Source: Plumapathes pennacea
Lineage: Eukaryota > Cnidaria > Anthozoa > Antipatharia > Myriopathidae
Reading direction: 5' to 3'
Assembly: GCA_964036295.1 (NCBI GenBank)
Contig: OZ038466.1
Coordinates: forward strand, 12,558,001 to 12,622,000
Length of the DNA stretch: 64,000 nucleotides
The notes under the pieces: generated by a model
Database searches by the model: none
The model's input: only the letters and a program-made list of their open reading frames with translations
What the model was told of the DNA's origin: nothing
Made by a program: the position numbers and the translations under genes
In this document: piece by piece, positions 10,035 through 24,300 of the stretch
How positions within the stretch are numbered: position 1 is the stretch's first letter
Layout: the number at the start of each line of letters is the position of its first letter

Positions 10035-10904
10035 CTGTTTGTAGGTTTCCTAGAAGATTGGTGTCATCGCCGTCATGTTTCGCCGCCTGGATGACGTCAC
10101 TCGGTCCAATGTCCTAACCCTGCGCAATCTGTTATACGATTTGCTCCGGAACAAACCCCGCTTTCTCAAACTCGGTTATCTCGAACTCCCTGCAATCTCG
10201 AACAGAATCCGATTTCCCTCGGAAATGACTAGCCTGGTAGAAATTTCCCTTGGTAGAACCCCGCTACGATCCTCCACTATCTCGAACTACTGTTGACATG
10301 AATCTATTGACTCAGTCGGGAACAACTCGAGAAATAATAACTCCCGCGTTGCAGCAACATCACTGAAACACAAAGATTTTCACTTACCTCTCGCCAATCA
10401 AATCTATTGTTTGCATGCTAAACTGTGCAAATTATTTAACAATACAATACAATACAAACTTTATACTTTATTCAACCACGAATTACACTTAGGAGCTTTA
10501 AAAAAATCTCGACGTTTAAACGTGAACAGTTTCAAGAAGGGAATTCGGCAGCCGTCCTGTCACTCAAGTAAGCAAGTGGCGATTGAAGCGGATGTGACTG
10601 AAAACCAATTGGTCTCAAGAACCGGGTCGCACCAGGAAGTTTAGTCGATAATAACTCGGCATCGACGGCAATACGACGGCTCAGTTCAATGTTTGGTGGC
10701 AGCTTGCTGACATATATTTCTGGTGACAAGTGCGGTTTGCACTTCAATTGATGTAGACGTCAATATTAATGTCGTTAAAGTTACGAGTGCGACCGGAGCC
10801 ATATTTAATTGAAATAACACTCATAAGCAATATAATGGAAGAGGTCATTTAGTAAATGTATTTCTGGCGTCTGTTTTCCGAGCTTGAAATACAATTGATA
10901 AAAG
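10035..10904. other. Non-coding spacer
   Basis: I recognise no gene. There is a short AATAC repeat near 10440-10460. Positions 10075-10290 contain recurring TCTCGAACT-type words of unknown origin, possibly old transposon sequence. Confidence 0.4.
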
Positions 10905-11224
10905 TTAGAGCCGTTTTCGGATGACTGTCGAAAACCAAAACCAAAGAAATCACACAAGCCAATCACAGAGACTGAGAGAAAACAGTTCAGCCAATTGGAA
11001 GCCAAAGTAATTTGTGTTTGGTCTTCTGTTTGGTTTTACTTTCCAATCAGCAGTGCGAGTACACGCCATCGCTTGCGTGAGAAGTGTTTGGTTTTGGTTT
11101 TGGTTTTGTTCCTGATTGGCTGAGCATGCTGACAAACTCGTGTGAACCAATCCGAAAGCGAAGCAAACGCAAAACCAAAGCAATCACACGATTACTTTCG
11201 ACAGTCATCCGAAAACCGCTCTAA
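10905..11224. mobile_element. MITE with TTAGAGC termini
   Basis: The 320-bp element has inverted ends: TTAGAGCCGTTTTCGGATGACTGTCGAAA on the left, with the complement at 11194-11224. TA dinucleotides sit at both edges (10906-10907, 11222-11223), which would fit a Tc1/mariner-type TA duplication. The inner part is rich in AACCAAAACC and its complement, so it folds. It has no coding sequence. Confidence 0.7.
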
Positions 11225-11411
11225 TGGCACAAATCTATAATGCATGATTAAGCTTACTGGTTGTACGAACTAACTTAAGAACAAAGCACGCAAGTGTAGT
11301 TTATCGAGAGTTGATAGCTATAACAAATATGGTAATATGCACAAGACTCTTTTCTATGAAAATAGTAGCTGACTATTGGTCATTCCTGGGCAGTAACATG
11401 GTTCTTCACGA

Positions 11412-13467
11412 TTACACTCCACCAAGATCATCCACGTTAGCATACAAGGAACCATCATACTCCCTGAGGTTTATGTAGGTCTGGAGAAAAACAATAAATA
11501 TATATACAAAAAAAAAAATATATATATATATATACAGGTTACTTAAAAACAGGATATATATAATTTTAATACAATGTTTACGAGATCTCTATCTCTCATG
11601 TGTTACGAATGTAACTTACCCTGTGGTTCCTTTCCATTTTGGCAATGACATCCTTCAGTTCAGAGAAGGTTGGTCTCTCATTTGGGTTTTCTTTCCAGCA
11701 GTCAGTCATGATGCTGTAGCTAAATAATCAATTATAATTGATTTGTACAAACGTGACTATAGACAACACAATTGGGCAAATATAGAAGGACTTTACAAAG
11801 GTGGATGTACACCCTCCTAGAAGGGTCAAAATATACCCCCACCCCTCCCCCACATTCGACCTTCACGTGCCGAGCGCTATATCAATCTCATAACATGGCA
11901 GAATTTGAGATAGTGGAGGGTAATCCTATCTAGAGCGTTTACGTGGCCAAACATTGTCATCAATTATCTCTAACTCACAGTCGATCTTCCAGATGCGATG
12001 GTTTCGGCATTCTGTAGCCCTCTTGTAAACGAGCAGCAATGCGACGACCATCCATATTAGGGTAAGGACGTCCACCTATACATTTGAAGGGACCCAGAAA
12101 TTATACGCACCGTATTTTATGATGTTGTAAATAATTTCTAAAAATTACTCGTGAGATATAGTGCCTACGAAATGATCCTTGATTTGATTTGATTTGATTT
12201 GATTTTATTTTATTACTGGATTTCTGGAGTAAATAAGATATATTAAAAACGTGCGATGTCCAAACATGATATAATTTATTAAGAATTGAGTAAAAACCTG
12301 TGGCGGGTCCAGGACGGGTTTGAGGGACTCAGTCAAGGCCCCTCGCTCATTCATTAAGGAGTTTAAGAAGGCTACGATTAAGGAGTTTAAGAAGGCGAGT
12401 GACCTGGAAAAAGAGTATTTCCATATTCCATTTGTCTTTGTAACTTCGCTTATTCTTGGTTGGCTCGATTTGTTCCGATTTCGCCGAGGTTCTTATTGCT
12501 TTCATATAATCACTTTAGAAAAACGACTGTCGTAATTCCTCGAAATGTCGTCCACGTCCTGACAACAGCCTAAAAATGATTAGCATTTGAAGTCACGCGA
12601 GAGCCCGGTGACCCCGAGATTATGCCAACTTCACATGTTCACGTGCCCCTTTTGTCTCCTGCAACTAATTTTAATGTTTAATTGACGTTGCCGTTGTCCT
12701 CTCTCGTGTGAAGGATTGAAAGACGTTACTGGCAGCCAACTTTAACATTTCTTGACTTACCTATGGTAAAAATTTCATACAGCACAACTCCAAAGCTCCA
12801 TCTGCAAAATAAAATGTGTAAGTGAAATACATATTAGAATCGCATAAGTCAAAGAAAACTCGCGTTCTGATTGGTTACGAAGCAAGGGTATTTAAGTGTG
12901 GAATTGCATAGATGACGTGTGTCTACGCGAGCAAGCGCGCTGTAAATAATGAAACAAACATAGTTGACTGACTTTTTAGCTAAAAGCTGAGTATTTCGGT
13001 GTGAACTATGAAGCAAACACATCCAGGTACTTACCGGTTATATTTTTGTAACGTCTTGTTTGGACTTCTTCTTTCACACAAGTTTTTTTCTTTCAGTTGT
13101 CGGCACCAATTTACGTGCTTGAACATCGGTGTTCAACGACAACGATCTTGTCTCCAGATTTCTTGGTGATTTGTTATAAATTATAAGTGAAACAGGTTTT
13201 GTTGAATAGAACTTTTCTTGCCTTCAAAGGGCATTTATAACAAAGATTAGTCACACCACAAGGTGCAAATAAAAGTGACTGTGATCTTGAATCTCAGCTT
13301 ATTCTTATAATTTGCTGGTTCTTGACAGTTGACTTTGCAATGGCTTTCTCGCGCGCGCTGAAGCGTGAAAATATAATTTCATTGTTTTTCTTTGAATTAT
13401 GCGATTCAAGAAAAATTCACTGCCTGACTCGTGAATTCTACGATAAATTTCACTCGAAAAACCGATG

Positions 13468-13504
<37 letters not shown>

Positions 13505-15386
13505 TTTCTTGTGAAATTTAACGTGGAATTCACGAGTCAGGCAGTGAATTTTTCTATAAAGTTAACTGACCTCACTGGGCAGAATTGTATATGACATGTT
13601 TCACAGTAAAATATCAATACTCTTAAATTCCCATTTGATACTTTTTGTTAAACAAGTGTCAAAATCACGAGCCACTTTGGCGAGTAATTTCGAACTTAAG
13701 TGTTTAACAATTATCTCAAGTGTTTATATAAGTACAAAGGCATGGAAACGCGTGATATATTAACTTTATAAAAAGTATACAAAATTCGACTTACACATCA
13801 CTCTGTGTAGTGTATACCCCATAAAGTAAAGATTCATACGCGGTCCACTTCACAGGCAGACGACCCTGAGGATCATAGAAAATCAGGGAATGGAAACAAA
13901 ATGCAGCTTCATAAATTACAATACCAAAACCTATCAGTAAGTGTGATGCTGAAAGATGTAAGGGACTAACTTTGCTTCTCTTGGTGTAGATGTCATCTTG
14001 GTGCACATCCCGCGCCATACCGAAATCCGTCACTTTGCATTTCTCTCCTTCCCCAACCAACACATTTCTGGCGGCCAAGTCGCGATGAATAACCTGGGCC
14101 AAGGAAGGTTAAATTATTTAAGGCACGATTGCCTCGAGTGACACATAACACTTTTGATAACATTAAATCAAGTCGTGAAATATAAAAAATTGGTCAGATA
14201 ATATGAGAAACCAGAAATCCAGTAGTCATTTGGGTCGGAGATGGAGAGGGAATCAAAGGGGGTCGGGTAAAGTTTTAAGCAATAGATACAGCAGCATAAA
14301 GCTATGGGCATATTCAAGGCTCTTTCCTAAAACTCTTCTGTTATATTCAACATGTCTCTGTTCTCTTCCTGTTACCTTCTTAGAAGCAAGATAATTCATC
14401 CCATCAGCGATCTGCCACGCAAACTTCATTAGCTGCTGTGACGTCAGGTTGGTTCTTGGCTTAACATCCGGGTTCTTGTAATAATTGTCGTTCAATCCGC
14501 GGCTCTTCCTCAAGTATCCTAACAAGTCTCCATACGGGACATACTCAATTACCACCATGGGAGGTTCTGGCATAATAAGATTTTAAGCAATATATACATG
14601 AATACATATAACGTAAACATGATTAGCGTGCAAGCAAGCTACCATATCAAGACTAAAACTTATCAATATGGGTTATAATATATCACAAAAATGATAACAT
14701 ATTTGGCTTTTAATTGCTTTAAATTGGTTATTCTATATGAGTTTGTTTCTATCTGTAATTTTAAAGGAGAGATCACATATGGCCTGCTTCCTGCTGTAAT
14801 TATTTTTGGCCGCTATTACCTGATTCAGTGACGCATCCAAGAAGTTTAATCACGTGAGGGTGAGACTCAAAAGTTTTCATCAGTTCGAGTTCAGCGAGCA
14901 AGTCTCTCCTGTCTGTAGCTGGAGCTCCGTCTGTAACAACATCATGACCGGTTAACATGAAAATTTGAGAGAAGGATTATCCGAATAGCTTTCTCGTGCA
15001 GTTGAATATATGCATGGAAGAGTTCGTACATTTTCTCAGGTTATTTTTCCATTAATGGACACATTGAGTAAGTAGACTATATTTTCATCGTAGTGCTGAA
15101 ATCGTTTCAAGACTAATATTTTACCTTTCAACATTTTCACTGCCACTGTTACCTCTCCTCTGACTCCACGAATACCGGACACCGTTGCCTTGCCAACTTT
15201 TGAGAACGCGCCCTTTCCAATAATCTTTAACACATTGATGTTGGATCGTTTAACTTCCCAACTCCTAGTCCTGGGCACTAGAGGCATGTACTCAGTGGGT
15301 GGCTTGGGATACTGGGTATTTTCATTGTCTACCGATGTCTCAGTGTTGGATTCGAGTGTCTCCTCATTTGTCTCAATTATAGTGTC
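11412..15386 (-). CDS. RTK gene 1, tyrosine kinase exons
   Basis: Nine exons encode the juxtamembrane end, kinase and tail. GKGAFSKVG (residues about 762-770) is the ATP loop, VAVK (K789) the catalytic lysine, and LLAELELMK carries the helix-C glutamate. There is a short FGFR-like insert ([16 protein letters not shown]). HRDLAARN (D898), TDFGMA (D916) and [10 protein letters not shown] follow, so the usual APE triplet reads AYE. Activation-loop tyrosine lies in DDIYTKR. The tail contains YINL and YANV and ends at TAA 11414-11412. All catalytic residues are present. The AATAAA signal was not located. Confidence 0.92.
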
Positions 15387-18300
15387 CTAAAGTTATAATA
15401 AACAACATAAACAAGGTTATATATAATAGGAAAACTGTATCATTACTAGAAATACAATAATCGCAGATACCCCTCACTCTGCCATTGATGGGACTTTTAC
15501 TTTGGTATTCCCAACAAGAGAAGCCTTTGTTTTACCGAAATGTTGACTCAATCTCTTCTTCGAAGTCAAGTGCTACACGCAAAGGAAGGAGAAAAAGAAT
15601 GGTGTGTGTTATACTTTTGCGTTGAAAAGAGTCGATTGCTTGACGAAGTACGTATTTCCCACGGTCGGCACGTCAAATTAATTCATACAGTCTGCCAAGC
15701 ACGTTCTCAAAATTTAATACCCAAATTTTGAAGTTGGTCGGCCGTCGTAGTACGGGAAAAAAGGAACGCTGATTTTCCTATTTTGAATTCATAGGCAGTA
15801 CAATTAAATAGGTTTCCTGTGCGATTTGTTTTTACTCTGGACTGCATGCTCCAGACTCAGGCATGCATATTTAACGAGCTCAAATTGTTTTGTATGTGAA
15901 CCCGCTCAAACAGCATGATTTCTCCTAGAATCAAAGCAAAACTTGAACGGTTTACTTCAAATTATACACGGGCTTTAGTGATACTTCTAAGGGCTTGTGA
16001 ACGATTCTTCTGCAATCACCGCATGTCAGATTACAGCATTTGTTAAGCCTGGTCCTTACTAGCGCATAAGTATAAGCATAAGCACAAGCATAAGCATAAC
16101 AATAAGAGCTGAGCGACAGTGGCGACATAAGCATAAGCATAAGTATCAAACACATCCGTTCCTTCGCTCTCTTATTCTTACGCTTATGCTTGTGCTTATG
16201 CTTATGCTTATGCGCTAGTGAGGACCAGGCTTTACAGTTTTTGTTTTGACAGAAAAATAAGACATCTGACTAAATCATTCAAGATTCCAAGTTCCGATTG
16301 CTCTGAGCGAATACGGTAGCCGAAACTGGCGACAGAAGCGTATTAAAACAATACTTCGAGGGAAAATGATCAACATACAGATTCTAATACATTCTTGCAG
16401 TGATCGAGTTACAAGATACGGGTAGAATATATTTGTCACGGCGATTGTTCGATTTCCACTGACTAAACTTTGTTGCTTGTCCTTTCTGAATAAGTATCTG
16501 AGTTTAACACAAACGGCGTCTGAAGCTCCCGATTTGCTTTCAAGCGCTGTTCCCTTTGCGGAGCCGTTTCTTCGGCACGATTCCGTTCATGATGCTGTCG
16601 GTTATAACATGTTTGTCATCTTTTCTCTAGACGTATTTGGCGCTGTTCGATCGTTTCAAGATTTCGCCTTGCCCGTGCCAGTTCCCTTCTCTTTTGAAGA
16701 CGAGCTTCGCGAGACCGTTCTGTTTCAAGTTTTCTAGTTTTCAAATCCATTTTCGTGAACGCAGTTCAATTGTTGCTTCGTTCAAATCTTTCTTAACTAG
16801 AAATACGATAATCGCAGATACCCCTCGCTCTGACATTAATGGGAATTTTACTTTGGTACTCCCAAGAAGAGTAGCCTTTGTTTTACCGAAATGTTGACTC
16901 AATCTTTTCTTCGAAGTCAAATGCTACACGCAAAGGAAGGAGAAAAAGAATGGTGTGTGTTATACTTTTGCATTGAAAAAAAGAATCGATTGCGTGACGA
17001 AGTACGTATTTCCCACGGTCGGTCGGCACGACAAATTAATTTATACAGTCTGTCAAGCACGTTCTCAAAATCTAATACTCAAATTTTGAAGTTGGTCGGC
17101 CGTCGTAGTACGGGAAAAAAGAAACACTGATTTTCCAATTTTGAATTCATAGGCAGTACAACTAAATAGGCTTCCTGTGCAATTTGTTTTTACTCTGGAC
17201 TGCATGCACAAGACTCAGGCATGCATGTTTAATGAGCTCGAATTGTTTTGTACGTGAACGCGCTCAAAACAACATGATTTCTCCCAGAATCAAAGCAAAA
17301 CTTGAACGGTTTACTTCAAATTATACACGGGCTTCAGACCTAGTCATACTTCTAAGGGCTTGTGAACGATTCTCGCTGCAATCACCGCATGTCAAATTAC
17401 AGTATTTGTTACAGTTTTAGTCTTGAAAGAAATAATAAGACATCTGACTAAATCATTCAAGACTCCAAGTTCCGATTGCTCTGAGCCAATACGGCAGCCG
17501 AAACTGGCGACAGAAACGTATTAAAACAATACTTCGAGGGAAAATGATCAGCATACAGATTTTAATACATTCTTGAAGTGATCGAGTTACAAGATACGGG
17601 TAGAATATATTTGTCACGGTGATTGTTCGCTTTCCACTGACTAACCTTTGTTGCTTGTTCTTTCTGAATAAGGATCTGAGTTTAACACAAGACGGCGTCT
17701 GAAGCTCCCGATTTGCTTCCAAGCGCTGTTCCCTTTGCGGAGCCGTTTCTTCGGCACGCTTCCGTTCATGATGCTGTCGGTTATCAAATGTTTGTCGTCT
17801 TTTCTCTAGACGTATTTGGCGCTGTTCGATTGTTTCACGATTTCGTCTTGCCCGTGCTAGTTCCCTTCTCTTTTGCAGACGAGCTTCGCGAGAACGTGCT
17901 GTGTCAAGTTTTCCAGTTTTCAAATTCCTTTTCGTGAACGCAGTTACGTACAGTTGTTGCTTCGTTCAAACCTTTGTTTGACCTCGCTTTGACGCTAATC
18001 GATAATTATTATTACGTCATTGCCTTAGAGGTCGCCCTATGACAGACTGACAGACTGACTGACGAACATTAGATTTCGAGATGGCGACTCGCTTGGAGTC
18101 TCCACACAAAGCGAATTTGCTGCATTAGCGCCGTGATTATTACCCTCACTTCGCTTCGCTTCGCTTCGCTTCGCTCGGGGAAAACACTGGCGGAGACGCT
18201 AATCAATAATCGACAGTGATTACGTAATTGCCTTATTAGGACATTGCCTTAGGCACCTGGCCTAAAAAGGTCGCATCACACACACACACCCACACACACA

Positions 18301-21300
18301 CGAACATTAAATTTCGAGATGGCGACACGCTTGGAGTCTTCAAATTATTGCATTAGCGTCGTGATTATTTCCCTCACTTCGTTCGGGGATAACAAGATAA
18401 CGCAGGATTTTGATTTGATTAGACATGGAGAAGTGTAGAAAAGTGAAAATAGATTTGAAACACTCACCATTTGATTTCCTTCTCCTCCACATTGACCGCA
18501 TATGAATCTAGCGAAAACAGTTGTAACTATTTAATAGGAGCATTACGGCCCTTCTAAAGCAAGGCAGTCAAATTTAATTAGAGTTATTAGTTAAACTTTT
18601 GGTTCCCATATCGGTTTCAGACAATACTCTGAAGGGATTTTTATCTGTTCAGGACTGAAAGGACAGAAAGGACTGTGAATTCAACATGAGCAAAAATGGA
18701 TACTCACCCACCAGGCTTTGGCTTTCCTAAAGATGAAATAAAATAATAGAATCAGTAAAATGATTTTGCAATCCCTGCATATAATTATTTCATTTGCGTG
18801 TGCAATATTTTCGAACATCTAACCGAAAAGGTTTCTTTTTACGCCACAAGTTAAACAAAGGGAATTCCTACGTTTCTCGTTAATTTTAGAGCATCAAGGA
18901 CCTTATCCTTGCCTTCCTTTGTCAAAGCCCAAATATGCATACATCTAAACTCGTCAAACGACACAACGTGAGTAAAAGCAGCAGCCAGTGTACACAGTCA
19001 CGTTATCAACTAGTTTTAAATCGATAATATAACGCGTGATAAACAGTTGAGGTAGTAATACAGTGCCGTGTTTTAAAAAAGTATAGGGCACAATGGAAAA
19101 ACACAGACTTTATTTAAGTGCGGAATAAATGATCAACTGCTGTTTACGTACCTCGCGCTCTTCGACAGATGAAGAGAAGTTGTGCCAGGATGATGAAAAC
19201 CAAGATAGCGATTACAACTCCATAAGCGATGTGAACTGTTCCACAGTCACAGCCTCCTTCAATTTAACATACCACAATTCAACTAAGGATAGAAAATAGC
19301 TGCTGCGGTACGAGTCAGGAAAAGTATTGTTATCTATTTCCATAATTTGACATCACCTACCAGAAGAAATTGTTCCTCTGTGAACATCGGGAACTGTCGA
19401 GTTTCATTATATGTCATTCATAAAGTATTTAGCCAAGAACAAAACACAAAAAAGGAAGCAATACACAAATGTTAAAAAAAAACATGAGCTACCTTGAGTA
19501 GTTTCCCCCGTGCTTCTCCGGAAACGGGCAGTATGTACTGTTAGAATTATGAAATATTCAGAATGGAATAAGTCAGCTAAAGAATAGGGAAACCATGCCG
19601 GATATTTTATTCGATATCAAGAAGTACTTTATCTAGTTACTGACTGTAGTTTACGACAAGATCAGAAGCGCCACATGCACAAATTTTTATCATAATTTCT
19701 ATCAATATAAAGATTGCACTTCAGACGAAGTAGCTGAGCTCTGAGCTCAAAAGTTATGACAAGAACCTCAAAGAAATTAGTGCTGCTTTTCACAGCTACG
19801 GTTCAGCAAGTTGCCAATTGACTGAGCCTTTAACGACAAATTGCACCCGGGTATCAGCTTCAATCGTTTTTATGACCAACTAAATCTATAGTATAAATAA
19901 ATAGATGTGTTTTCTACAAGCAAATATGGCAAATGAGTACTACCTTCTGGTACATAGATAATCCTGATCCGATTTTCCTTCACTGCTTCCCCAAACTTAT
20001 TTGATGCAGTAACAACAATCTCGTAGTTTTTTCCAGGATTGAGAGCGATGTTATAAGACTGAAATTCTTTCTGCACTGTATCTACATTATCCCATTCCTT
20101 TGAGCCGACCTCTCGCTTGTAGATTGTATAACTTGTGATGGCTGCCCCGTTGTTTATAGGCTCATTCCAACGAACTTCAAATATACAAGGATCTTCCGTG
20201 GATAAAATCGTTATTACTGCTGCTTCAGGTGCACCTAAAAAAATGATGAGAAAAAAAAATTCAAAGTAGGGAGAAATAGAAACGGGCTAAGGTCACAATG
20301 GAGCTAAGTATAATCAGAACTTGTCCAAGTTAGTTATATAGTGTTAGTTAATAATGGTAATAGGACTGAGTGGAGTCCGATTCGGTCTGTAATCATACGA
20401 GTGATTACGAAATCGGATGACCGCGCTTCGCGGGAGTCTGATTTCGTAATCACGAGTATGATTACAGACCGACATCGGACGACACGAAGTCCTCTTACCA
20501 ATTAATCATAAATATTACAATTTCTGAGAATGAAATGATCATATAGCTTCAGCGTCTTCTCCTGTACTATACACAAAAACAAAGCATCAAGAAGTACTTC
20601 ATCGCCGATCTATTTTAACACGCGCGTACACACGGTTCGGCGTTTGTAAACACGCCGCTTGTTCGTAGTTATCTAGCTCTCAGTTATATCAACTTAAAAT
20701 ACTTGAGAGAAAGAAGAAGCTAATTTACCCAATGATTTGAGTTGAATGCGGATTTTTGAAGTAAAAGTAAAAAATGTGTAAGTTCTTTACACTCAGTAAA
20801 AATCAGTAAACCCATCACGAACTCACAAATTGAAAGACAGTTTATTTCGACTTTTCAGGTTTACATTTTTTAACATAACAGGTACTTTGAAACTCAGAAT
20901 ACTAGTTTATTTTTTTCACAGAAGTTTACTCCAAAGCATTCAAAGGAAATACTCAAGACTGAAAAAATCTGTATCTTAGCGGGTCGGCACAGCAATTACA
21001 AACTTACCGATTTCTTGACGGCTTAATTTTCTAGGAGCGTTTGTCCATCACAGTCCATCACAACAAAGTTAAGTTTCTTCCATGATTTTGAAATGAATTA
21101 ACGACGTTCATTGACATTGGCCGAGCCGTAAGTTTCGGAGTGTCTATAGCACAGCATGCTGGCGATGTCGTGAACTAAACAAACGCGCCCGACCGGCGAA
21201 AATTTCCTGTCTTCTTTCGTTACATAGTGACTGTTCACGTTCTTTGATTGACCACAAACTGTTCCTTGCATGTTAAGTTGTCCAAGAATTAACAAAATTC

Positions 21301-24300
21301 GCCTTTCGAGAAGCCACAAACTCACACCGGCAATCGAGTTTTCCACTGAAAATCAGTGTAACGCTGATTGGTGCATTTAAATTTCACTCTTGCTTATGAT
21401 TGGTCAAGCCAACTGTCCGATTACAGAACAAAGAAGTATCCGATTACAGAACAATAGGTGTCCAATTAATGATTAATCGGGGGGGTTATGAACCAATCAC
21501 ATTCGAGGAAATTGTAATATTTATGATTATGACGAAAATATCGAAATTGTTCATAAACATATTATACAGTCATGCCTGCTTCATGTATTCGGTAACATTA
21601 TTTATGATTTTATCATAAACTGAACAAACATGATTATTACATAAACATCAGTCACCCCCAAATATAAACATGGATTTGCCACTTGAATAGTTAGTTTGTT
21701 GTCAGCGTGGATAGATCGAGCTGTAGAGTACATTTGGAACTTACCTTCACTTTTTGTAGAGAAAGCCTTTCGTGCAGGTAGACCCTCTCCTGCCACATTC
21801 TTTGCATACACCTCCAATGTGTAGCTCGTACCTTTTATCAGTGGCGTTATAACTGATCTGGTTTCTTGAGCGGCAAAAGTTTTATTGAATTCAGATCCCA
21901 GAACTGCAACTCTGTACCCAGTGATTTGACTTCCACCATTGTCGACAGGAGGAGTCCACTGAATGGTCAGGGACACAGCCTGGATGTTTTTATTAGAAAA
22001 TGTGACGATGGGTGAACCAGGCTTATCTAAAGGTAAAAAAATAATTCAATAATTATGAGCTATCACGAAGAACAGCCCTGTGTTTCTTTTCAATAAATAT
22101 TGTAAAGCGGTGAAGGTTGGTTGGAGTGAAGAAAGTCAAGAGATAAAGTTTAAAAGTATTTTTCGTTTTTGAAATTCATATGTGACATTTGTAATTGACG
22201 TACAGTATATAATAATAAACAAATGAGTGTCAATAAAATGTGTCACCATCACGCATACGTTCTTCTGTTACCAACCGCACAGTTCAGATCGAAAGAACTT
22301 TGTTAAAACTTGATTTATTCACAAATAAACCGTGATTTCACTTGAGTTCACTGAAACGTTTCCGAAAAATACAGGACCGATATCACTTGAATTTTTTAAA
22401 CGACGGTTTATAGTCGGTACCCACACCGTCAAATTACTGTATACGTGGCGTAGTTACTGTATGTGAACCGAGATTACTTGTAGACAGTTACATGTAAGAT
22501 ATGTAAAGGAGGACAATAACCATGATACGTTTTTAGAGTCTAACGTCCGTTTTCATCTGAATTTTTATGTACTTCCGTGAAAGTGGACTATTCATAAAGA
22601 GACAGTCTCTTCAGAAAGATACAGACTTACTTATCTGAAAAAGATAAATTGCTAATACGTCTGCAGGAGGAAACTTATTCTCAGCACTGCACTTGTACTG
22701 TCCGAAGTCTGCTGTTTTCTTGAGGTTCAATTCTAATAAACTCGTGGTACTTTTTTCTTGCTTCAGCTGCGACCCTTCAGGTGTGGTCCACGTGACAGTT
22801 GGGACAGGAACTCCACGTGCTACACATTTCAGAGTTACAATCTGTCCGATCCACGAATATGTGTTTGACGAAGAAGCAGCCCTGTCAATTATAGCTCTGT
22901 CTGTGATTAAAAGCGCACAACACCTTTCAGAATTAAAGTGGATCTAAAGACACAGTCATGACTAGTAATATAAAAAACAACATATCAATGTTCTCTGAGC
23001 AGAACAACGCACAAACAGAGCTGACGATAACGAACTTGTTTGGGTATCTTAAAACACATAACAAGGGAACTTTGACAGTTATATATATATATTTCCAAAA
23101 ACTGCAATATTATACAAATTTTCCAGATAGAGTTCTGAAAAGTCTTTACACACTGTTTCTGGCTGTATTGTATACCTTCATTTGTTAAAACAGTCTGTGA
23201 CAATTTCAGGTGATATCTTAAAATGTTTAACGTACTTACAATTAACAGTAACCCTTGTTTGCTTTATTAATGTAGCTCTTCCAGGAATATTCCCTGCTTG
23301 GCACTCATAAATGTAGTTCACTGCCGATCCACCAGGGCGCTTTATGTTGGTAATTTTGAGCGTGGAAGTTTGCAGTCCCCACTGAATTACCTTAAATCCA
23401 TTTAAAACTTGCACCCAGGTAATGTTTGGCTGTGGTTTTCCATCTGCCGCACAGCTTAAAGTAAGATCTTCACCTTCAGTGATAGAAAGGTTGGACGGTG
23501 GTATTACCGTAAAATGGGTCGGCACTGTAAATGTAGAAAAAAGGGACTGTAAGCTAGCTTACAAGGCATCAATAGAATGTTCAGTGACACCCGCAATAGG
23601 GGTTTAGTAAAACTACAGCGTCTAATCAGAAAAGATTGTCGGGTTTTGTCACTCTGTTGATACAGACAAACGTATATATTGTTATAAAATATGTAGTTTT
23701 TAAAGGCATTGCCCAAACTCAACGACGTTTGATTTTCAAGTCCCTCGATATACAGACGTCGAAAAAGAATTCCACGCCCACATTCTCCCACTGCCGAACA
23801 GACAGCACTGAGTTGACTGAGAAGTGTCAAAATTCATGAGAAGTATAGAAAACTCCTGAAGCGACGATATTTCGTGCCTGGTGAATGGAAATGCATGAAC
23901 CGCTTTCTCTGATCTGTTTATTGTTCGATAAATAAAAGATATAAAAACGCTTTCTGTAAGAAAGTGATAGGAGCAAGTACTACTTCACTGTATAGTAATT
24001 AATCATAATTTATGTTAGTTAACGGGTTTTGTCTTGTCAGTCTTTTTATGCAAACACCAAACATAACTGATGAGCAGCAAAATTAACCTTAGTTCGTTAC
24101 TAATTTCAGGAAACTAATTCTAAGAAATACAAGTTTATACAAATGATATATTGGCAATCGATGATATTTTTTCTTATTATTAATCGCATTCACAGAAATC
24201 CAAATGCCTTTCAAAGTTTAGTTTCTTTCTAATAGTTAGATTTGTTTATATAAACTGCATATATACGTAATATGTTCAATGAGTTATTGTTTAAAGCGGG

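Noticed and set aside
10075-10296. A possible small gene with recurring TCTCGAACT words
   Set aside because: The translation has no recognisable domain and there are no splice or start features. It is probably old repeat DNA.
18160-18175. CTTCG tandem repeats as a CRISPR-like or satellite array
   Set aside because: It is only a short slippage run inside the Helitron-like terminus.
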